A DNA stretch of 64,000 nt from Halorarum halophilum. Lineage in GTDB: Archaea; Halobacteriota; Halobacteria; Halobacteriales; Haloferacaceae. Shown here one piece after another: positions 59,546 through 64,000 of this stretch. The translations under genes were made by a program, and so were the position numbers. Location: contig NZ_CP058529.1 in assembly GCF_013401515.1 (NCBI RefSeq), forward strand, positions 3,286,001-3,350,000. The letters run 5' to 3'. Under the pieces are notes generated by a model, which did not search any database, had not been told where the DNA came from, and worked only from the letters and a program-made list of their open reading frames with translations. Each line of letters starts with the position of its first letter. Position 1 is the first letter of the stretch.

Positions 59546-61408
59546 TCAGGCGTCGCGTTCGATCGTCACGTCCGCGTCGCCGTCCACGGTCAGGGCCGTC
59601 AGGTGCCCCGAGAAGCGGTAGCCGTCGGTCCCGTTGCCGACGACCCCGATGACCTTGCCGTCCCGCGCGATGTCCTTCATGCGGTCCCACGGCGTCGAGT
59701 CGTCGGCCACGACGCTCGCATCGCTGTCGCGCCCGACGTCGCCGGAGACGGTGAACGTGTACTGGGTGACGTCGCCCTCGCCGGCGACGGTGAGCAGGTG
59801 CGGGTGCGCGTCGTCCTCGCTCGTGCTGTCGTCACCCGAGGAGTCGTCATCGGCGGAATCACCGGCCGACGAGTCGTCGCCAGAGGAATCGTCCCCGCTG
59901 GAGTCGCCGCCGCTCGTCCCGTCGACGAGTTCGTCGGGCGTCATCGTTGTGCCGTCGAGCGAGAGGTCGACCTCGTAGCCGTCGTCCATCACGAAGTCGA
60001 CGACCTCGCCGTCGAACCGGAAGGAGTCCAGTTCGTCGGGGCCGAGGTTGTTGACGTTGATCGTGGACGTTCCGTCGTCGTTCTCGACGATGGAGTCGGA
60101 GCCGGATTCGGCGTGCTCGCCGAGCGTCGCCGACCCAGAGACGGTCACGTCGAGGTCGAAGTCGCCCGGTTTCGCCGACGATGAGACCGGGTTGTCCGGG
60201 CTCCCGTGGAGTGCGAGCACGTGGTCGTACTCGGCCGGGTCCGCCGGTTCCTCCTCCTCCTCGGTAGCGGTGTCGACGGACACCGACCCGTCCCACGGGC
60301 CGATGCCGGAGCCGACGCCCTCGATCTCGTCGGCGGACGGGTAGCCGGTCACGTCCGAGGGGAGCGGGAAGGACACGTCGCCGTCGGCCGCGAGGTCCGA
60401 CTCGCTGACGCCGCCCGCCTCGAACTCCATGCTCCCGGAACCGACGGCGACGCAGTTCTCGACCGTCACGTCGGCGGAACCGCCGGACTTGTCGCGAAGG
60501 ATCGCCTGATCGGAGTCGTTGTAGAACGTGCAGTTGCGGATCGTGACGGAAGCGCCCGCCGCCCCGTCGTGGACCTCAATGGGGTTCGCGGCCCCGTCGA
60601 CGTCGAGGTAGATGAAGTAGCTGTCCTCGATGACGATGTCACCGGGGTGTCGGATGCGAACGCCCCGCGCGTTGGGGGTGTTGGTGTCGTCGTTCGGGAT
60701 GTCCGCAGTGACGGCGATCAGGCTGTTGCGGACGTGGGTCGTCTGGCCGCTGCTCGTCCCATCGCGGTGGCCGATGCGGATGCCCGCGATGTTGTTGTTC
60801 ACCGCCGCGCAGTTCTCGATGGTCACCGGGGGTTTGTCGAGGTACGCGCCGTTGTTGGCCATGAATCCCCATGCGGAGTTCCGGAGCGTCACGCGCTCGT
60901 CGCCCCCCTCGGGCGAGTAGAACGCGCGGTCCTCGCTCTGCTGGCCGCCCTCGGGCCAGACGAACCCGTCGACGGTCGCCCCTGGGGGTAGGTCGATGCC
61001 GGCCTTCGAGCTCGGGTTCGCCCCGCGGACGACGACGTTCTCGAGGGTCCCCTCCACGGTCCCCTGCATCGTCCCGGACTCGAGGTTCAGTACGACGTCG
61101 CCCTCCGTCCCGCCGCCGACGAGCGCCGCGTTCGACCCGATGTCGAGGTCCTCGCCGCTCCACGTGTACTCACCCGGATCGAGCGTGACCTCGCCGTCCG
61201 GACTGAGCGTGAGGGACTCCTGTGCGGCCGCCCCGTTCGTGCTCACGCCGACCGCCCCCAGCGTGGCAGCCGTCGCGGCTGCCCCCTTCAGCAGCGAACG
61301 TCGCGAAGCACCCCCGATTTGGCCGTCTTCCGACGCCCCCTCTAGCCCCTCTGAGTCGTCGGTAGCGTTCCCCTTCTCTTCTCCGTCGTCGGTGTGGCCT
61401 GCTGCCAT
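59546..61408 (-). CDS. Tat-exported right-handed beta-helix surface protein
   Basis: A 620-residue protein with a Tat motif at about 35-45 (SRRSLLKGAA) after an unusually long acidic leader. Residues about 65-370 form a parallel beta-helix (pectate-lyase-like) of stacked turns such as VTIENCAAVNNNIAGIRIG and VTIRNCTFYNDSDQAIL. Residues about 390-500 and 533-620 are two copies of the module also found in the protein at 42329-44542 (FRFDGEVVDFVMDD; YRFSGHLTALTVDG), joined by a Ser/Asp/Gly linker. Such beta-helix proteins bind or cleave polysaccharide; catalytic residues were not identified. A TTGGTAAACC element lies about 28 bp upstream of the ATG. Confidence 0.82.
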   Translation of the reverse strand: MAAGHTDDGEEKGNATDDSEGLEGASEDGQIGGASRRSLLKGAAATAATLGAVGVSTNGAAAQESLTLSPDGEVTLDPGEYTWSGEDLDIGSNAALVGGGTEGDVVLNLESGTMQGTVEGTLENVVVRGANPSSKAGIDLPPGATVDGFVWPEGGQQSEDRAFYSPEGGDERVTLRNSAWGFMANNGAYLDKPPVTIENCAAVNNNIAGIRIGHRDGTSSGQTTHVRNSLIAVTADIPNDDTNTPNARGVRIRHPGDIVIEDSYFIYLDVDGAANPIEVHDGAAGASVTIRNCTFYNDSDQAILRDKSGGSADVTVENCVAVGSGSMEFEAGGVSESDLAADGDVSFPLPSDVTGYPSADEIEGVGSGIGPWDGSVSVDTATEEEEEPADPAEYDHVLALHGSPDNPVSSSAKPGDFDLDVTVSGSATLGEHAESGSDSIVENDDGTSTINVNNLGPDELDSFRFDGEVVDFVMDDGYEVDLSLDGTTMTPDELVDGTSGGDSSGDDSSGDDSSAGDSADDDSSGDDSTSEDDAHPHLLTVAGEGDVTQYTFTVSGDVGRDSDASVVADDSTPWDRMKDIARDGKVIGVVGNGTDGYRFSGHLTALTVDGDADVTIERDA

Positions 61409-61798
61409 GGCCGGGTAGGATGGGGTTTACCAAAAAGCGGTTTTGACCACCTCGAGCGACTTACCTAGTGGGAACGGGTTTCTTTGGGGCAAGTGCAGTT
61501 CGACTGCGAGCCGATTACTGACCACCTGCAGGTTACATCAGGGAACGTGATATTAATTTCGTTGCTCCTCCGTTGACCGGAAGAGGGGGCACAGTTACCA
61601 TCCGGTAAGTGTTTCCTACTCCGATACCGCTGTCGACGCGATTCGAGGCGGCCTGCCCGACACTGTGTAAGGGATCCCTACCTCCGGAAACACGAAGGCT
61701 CTCGGCCGGCAGGGGCCTGTCGTTTACATCAGTCGGCCGGGTGACGAGGCCGCACCTGCACGGTTCGAGTGTGAACGGGAGTGTGCGGCATCCCGAAG
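61409..61798. other. Intergenic region, no gene seen
   Basis: These 390 bp hold the promoter of the beta-helix gene at their left end (about 61425-61440) and an isolated AT-rich GATATTAATTTCG at about 61549-61561 with no gene at the proper distance on either strand. Nothing else recognisable. Confidence 0.5.
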
Positions 61799-62377
61799 CT
61801 ACCCGCTGCCGTGTATCCGGACGGTCGAGCGCATGAAGGGGAACTCGTCGGCGTCGTCGTGGCTCAGCCCGAAGACGTGGCCGAGCTCGTGACGGAGGGT
61901 GTGCCGGGTGATCGAATCGTCGTACCCAGTTCTGACCCACACCGTCGCGTGGGTGACCCTGCCGGTACGCGAGGAGGTCCACTGCCTCGCACAACCGACC
62001 GCGAACCGCCCCTCCCCGCAGCCGACCTCCTCCTGGAACACCACCACCAGGTCGGCCGAATCCCGTTCGTCCACGAGTTCGAACGACACGTTGCTCCCGG
62101 CGTAGCGCTGCGAGTTGGTCTCCCAGTGGTCGAGTTCCCGCTCCGCGAGCGCGTCGAGCGCCGGCGAATCGTCCCCCTCGTGTGCGACGTGGACCCGAAC
62201 TGTGGTCCGCCTCCACGGGTTGTCGGCCGCCGCCGAGTCGGTGAACCGGTCGACCGTCGGGAGCGTGGCCTCCTCCGCGACGGCGGGGTAACCCATCGTT
62301 ACCACCGTACCGAGGAGCGCGAGGAGGAGTCCGAGTTTCGCGACTCCCCGCGCGGACGGGACGGCGGTCCGGGACAT
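61799..62377 (-). CDS. Exported zinc metalloprotease, matrixin-like
   Basis: A 192-residue protein with an N-terminal hydrophobic signal (LGLLLALLGTVVTMGYPAVA). The zincin motif HELGHVFGLSH (163-173) gives three zinc-binding histidines and the catalytic Glu, and Met182 (FPFM) is in place for the Met-turn of metzincins. Cys120 and Cys129 could form a disulfide. There is no long propeptide or hemopexin domain. It probably cleaves proteins outside the cell. It is one of several extracellular proteins at this end of the window; no clear TATA box. Confidence 0.85.
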   Translation of the reverse strand: MSRTAVPSARGVAKLGLLLALLGTVVTMGYPAVAEEATLPTVDRFTDSAAADNPWRRTTVRVHVAHEGDDSPALDALAERELDHWETNSQRYAGSNVSFELVDERDSADLVVVFQEEVGCGEGRFAVGCARQWTSSRTGRVTHATVWVRTGYDDSITRHTLRHELGHVFGLSHDDADEFPFMRSTVRIHGSG

Positions 62378-62594
62378 AGCCTATCAGATGGGTGTCCGGT
62401 CATGAACCTTTGGCAACCACTAATTCGTGAACGAGCCACGAGCCCCCAGTTCACGACAGTATTCGACCGGTGGGTTCCGGGACCGCACGTAGGTTCGTCC
62501 GTCATCGCGCGGCCGCTCACGAGCGAATGCGATGTTCACTCCCGGAAACACACCTCTGTGGGAGGCCCGTGACGTTCGAGAGCGGCGTTCGCCG

Positions 62595-62909
62595 TCAGGA
62601 TTCGAAGGACGCGAGCGTCTCGCGCTCGCTCGACCCGTTGCGGAGGCGCAGGCGGCGCTTGTCGTAGGCGCGGTCGAGGTCGAGCAACTGGCGCTGGCGG
62701 CTGACGAGGTAACCGTCGACGTCGCTCAGGTCGGTCGGATGGGCGGTCCGGATCCACACCGGACGGCGACCCGACTCGGAGAGCCCGCGGGCCCAGGCCT
62801 CGGCGGCGGCGCGGCTCTCGAAGGCGTGCCGGATCCCGTCGCGGTTGACGAGCCCCCCGACCGCGCCGTTGGCCTTCCGGGCCGACGGTTTCACCTCGAC
62901 CTCGTACAC
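62595..62909 (-). CDS. Small basic haloarchaeal protein (DUF2188-like possibility)
   Basis: A 104-residue basic protein from GTG 62909, with ATTTAAA (62932-62938) 26 bp upstream. It begins YEVEVKPSARKANGAVGGL and has a helix AFESRAAAEAWARGLSE, recalling proteins that read 'V-x-P...A-x-A-x-A' in small DUF2188-type domains, then WIRTAHPTDLSDVDGYLVSRQ. The Arg-rich C-terminus could contact nucleic acid. The assignment is uncertain. Confidence 0.6.
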   Translation of the reverse strand: MYEVEVKPSARKANGAVGGLVNRDGIRHAFESRAAAEAWARGLSESGRRPVWIRTAHPTDLSDVDGYLVSRQRQLLDLDRAYDKRRLRLRNGSSERETLASFES

Positions 62910-62948
62910 TGGTGGGGGTTACGCGGCCTGGTATTTAAAAATCCCAGC

Positions 62949-63296
62949 TCAGAGCAGGTGCGAGAGGTTCCAGAGGCCGACCAGCCCGAACCACGTCGCG
63001 CAGCCGAGGTACACCGTCGCTCGTAGCCCCGGAACGTACCAGTCGGGCGTCCCGCCGTCGGTGATCCGGTCGACGAGGACGCCCGACTCGGCGAGCAGCC
63101 CGACCACGACCATCGTGACGACCGTCAGCACCGCCATCCCGCCGACCGGTCCGAACGCGGCCATCAGCGCCCGCGAGAGCGGCACCGACTCCCGGACCGA
63201 GTCGGATAGCGAGAGCACGACGACCGTCGAGACGGCGTCCAGTCCCTTGCCGGCGAGCAGCGCGGCCGCGAGCGTCAGCCGGCGACGTGGGAGCAT
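62949..63296 (-). CDS. DUF5658-type membrane protein
   Basis: A 115-residue protein with three or four helices. KGLDAVSTVVVL and RESVPLSRALMAAFG match the DUF5658 pattern as I recall it (an Asp in helix 1 and an N/R-P-L-x-R segment). Function unknown. It is flanked on the same strand by the basic small protein (40 bp away) and by the acyltransferase-type gene upstream (40 bp), so the three may be cotranscribed. Confidence 0.65.
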   Translation of the reverse strand: MLPRRRLTLAAALLAGKGLDAVSTVVVLSLSDSVRESVPLSRALMAAFGPVGGMAVLTVVTMVVVGLLAESGVLVDRITDGGTPDWYVPGLRATVYLGCATWFGLVGLWNLSHLL

Positions 63297-63336
63297 ACCG
63301 GGGTCGACGACCCCGGAGGAGAAATGTCTACGGGCG

Positions 63337-64000
63337 CTACTCGGCGGGGTCCGCGTCCGACCCGTCGCCTGTCGTCCGGTCGCCGTCCGTCGTTCGCCCG
63401 CCGTCCGCTCGGGCGTCCACTTCCCCGGGACCGTCGGTTGCCTCCGCCTCCTCGGCGAGCAGGCGGTCGAGCGCGTCGACCGCGGCCTCGACGCTGGCGC
63501 GGGTGATGTCGGCGTCCGCGGCCGACACCGTGGCCGTGCGGTCGCCGCGGCGCATCGTCACCTCGACGGCGACGACGGCGTCTGTGCCGCCCGTCACCGC
63601 GTCGACGTGGTACGACTCCAGCGCCGCGTTCGCGTCTGGGCCGAGCGCCGTCCGGACCGCCTCGACAGCGGCGTCGACCGGGCCGCTCCCGGTGCCGGCC
63701 GAGGTCCGCTCCTCGTCCTCGACGCGGAGGCGGACGCTCGCGGTCGGCACGTCGCCGCCGCTCGTCGCCGAGAGCGACAGCAGTTCGACCCGGCGCTCGC
63801 GCTCCTTCCCGAGCACGTCCGTGGCGACGGCGCGGAGGTCCGCGTCCGTGACGCGCTTGCCACGATCGCCGAGGTCCTTCACGCGGGCGACGATCGCGTC
63901 GAGTTCGTCGTCGTCGGGGTCGAAGTCCTGCTCGGAGAGGGCGGCCTTCACGCCGGCCCGTCCGGCGTGTTTCCCGAGGACGAGGCGTCGCTCGCGGCCG
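63337..64000 (-). CDS. 2-isopropylmalate/citramalate synthase family, C-terminal part (5' end outside the window)
   Basis: The frame is open to the window edge; about 220 C-terminal residues are present. The visible sequence starts with GRERRLVLGKHAGRAGVKAAL, the conserved motif linking the catalytic barrel to the regulatory region, and continues through the LeuA dimerisation/allosteric domain (VELLSLSATSGGDVPTASVRLRVED ... SYHVDAVTGGTDAVVAVEVTM). These enzymes condense acetyl-CoA with 2-ketoisovalerate (leucine) or pyruvate (citramalate for isoleucine); which one cannot be told without the barrel. The last 30 residues are an Asp/Gly/Thr-rich tail not typical for the family. Confidence 0.85.
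   Translation of the reverse strand, partial: GRERRLVLGKHAGRAGVKAALSEQDFDPDDDELDAIVARVKDLGDRGKRVTDADLRAVATDVLGKERERRVELLSLSATSGGDVPTASVRLRVEDEERTSAGTGSGPVDAAVEAVRTALGPDANAALESYHVDAVTGGTDAVVAVEVTMRRGDRTATVSAADADITRASVEAAVDALDRLLAEEAEATDGPGEVDARADGGRTTDGDRTTGDGSDADPAE

Overview
The window is high-GC DNA (roughly two thirds G+C by eye) with dense acidic-protein coding, many Tat (twin-arginine) exported lipoproteins, haloarchaeal regulators (HTH-10, HalOD1, Lrp, IclR) and AT-rich TATA boxes about 26-30 bp upstream of many start codons with almost no leader (leaderless transcription). Together these place it in a halophilic archaeon, class Halobacteria; the genus cannot be told from the sequence. 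No insertion sequence, CRISPR array, rRNA or replication origin was seen. One tRNA gene, Ser(CGA), is present.

Layout. (1) 1-1,500: the first 31 codons of a Tat-exported protein leaving the window, then a PQQ-type beta-propeller lipoprotein. (2) 2,000-23,200: a plant-polysaccharide/uronic-acid catabolic locus. It holds a GH3 glycosidase, a GH42 beta-galactosidase, uronate isomerase (uxaC), two mannonate dehydratase paralogues (uxuA), a GH4 enzyme whose CHEV motif points to alpha-galacturonidase, a GH67 alpha-glucuronidase, a complete dipeptide/oligosaccharide-type ABC importer (binding protein, fused double ATPase, two permeases), an IclR regulator with a palindrome on its own promoter, a UspA protein and an SDR oxidoreductase that could supply the missing fructuronate reductase step. 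The reading is: uronate-bearing oligosaccharides are imported, the terminal uronic acids are released inside the cell by GH67 and GH4, isomerised by UxaC, reduced (SDR?) and dehydrated by UxuA to 2-keto-3-deoxygluconate. (3) 23,200-33,600: mixed genes: a CapA-type phosphoesterase, small membrane proteins, an acyl-CoA dehydrogenase divergent from an Lrp/AsnC regulator, a HalOD1 protein, a YdjM-type membrane hydrolase, two beta-propeller proteins, a double UspA protein and an HTH-10 regulator. (4) 33,700-42,100: a complete branched-chain-type amino-acid ABC importer (livKHMGF) followed by a glyoxalase-like protein, a zinc microprotein, an FAD amine oxidase and an ornithine cyclodeaminase-like enzyme: uptake and oxidation of an unidentified amino compound. 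(5) 42,300-63,300: cell-surface and membrane functions: a Tat-exported lamin-tail protein, an MFS transporter, a HerA/FtsK-like ATPase with a C-terminal membrane anchor, a DUF7282-type exported protein, a DUF7504-like protein, a putative transmembrane transcription regulator with external calcium-binding repeats, the DUF4129/DUF58/MoxR cluster, tRNA-Ser, an arylsulfotransferase-like protein, a Tat-exported beta-helix protein and an exported zincin protease. (6) The window ends inside a 2-isopropylmalate/citramalate synthase family gene.

Most noteworthy: the uronate locus with its CHEV-type GH4 and IclR palindrome; the single-polypeptide 'calcium repeats outside, winged helix inside' regulator, whose upstream region carries helically phased TGTTTCG repeats partly shared with its neighbour; the membrane-anchored HerA-like ATPase; and a recurrent, apparently unnamed domain shared by two Tat-exported surface proteins. 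All functional statements rest on motif recognition by eye; no database search was possible.
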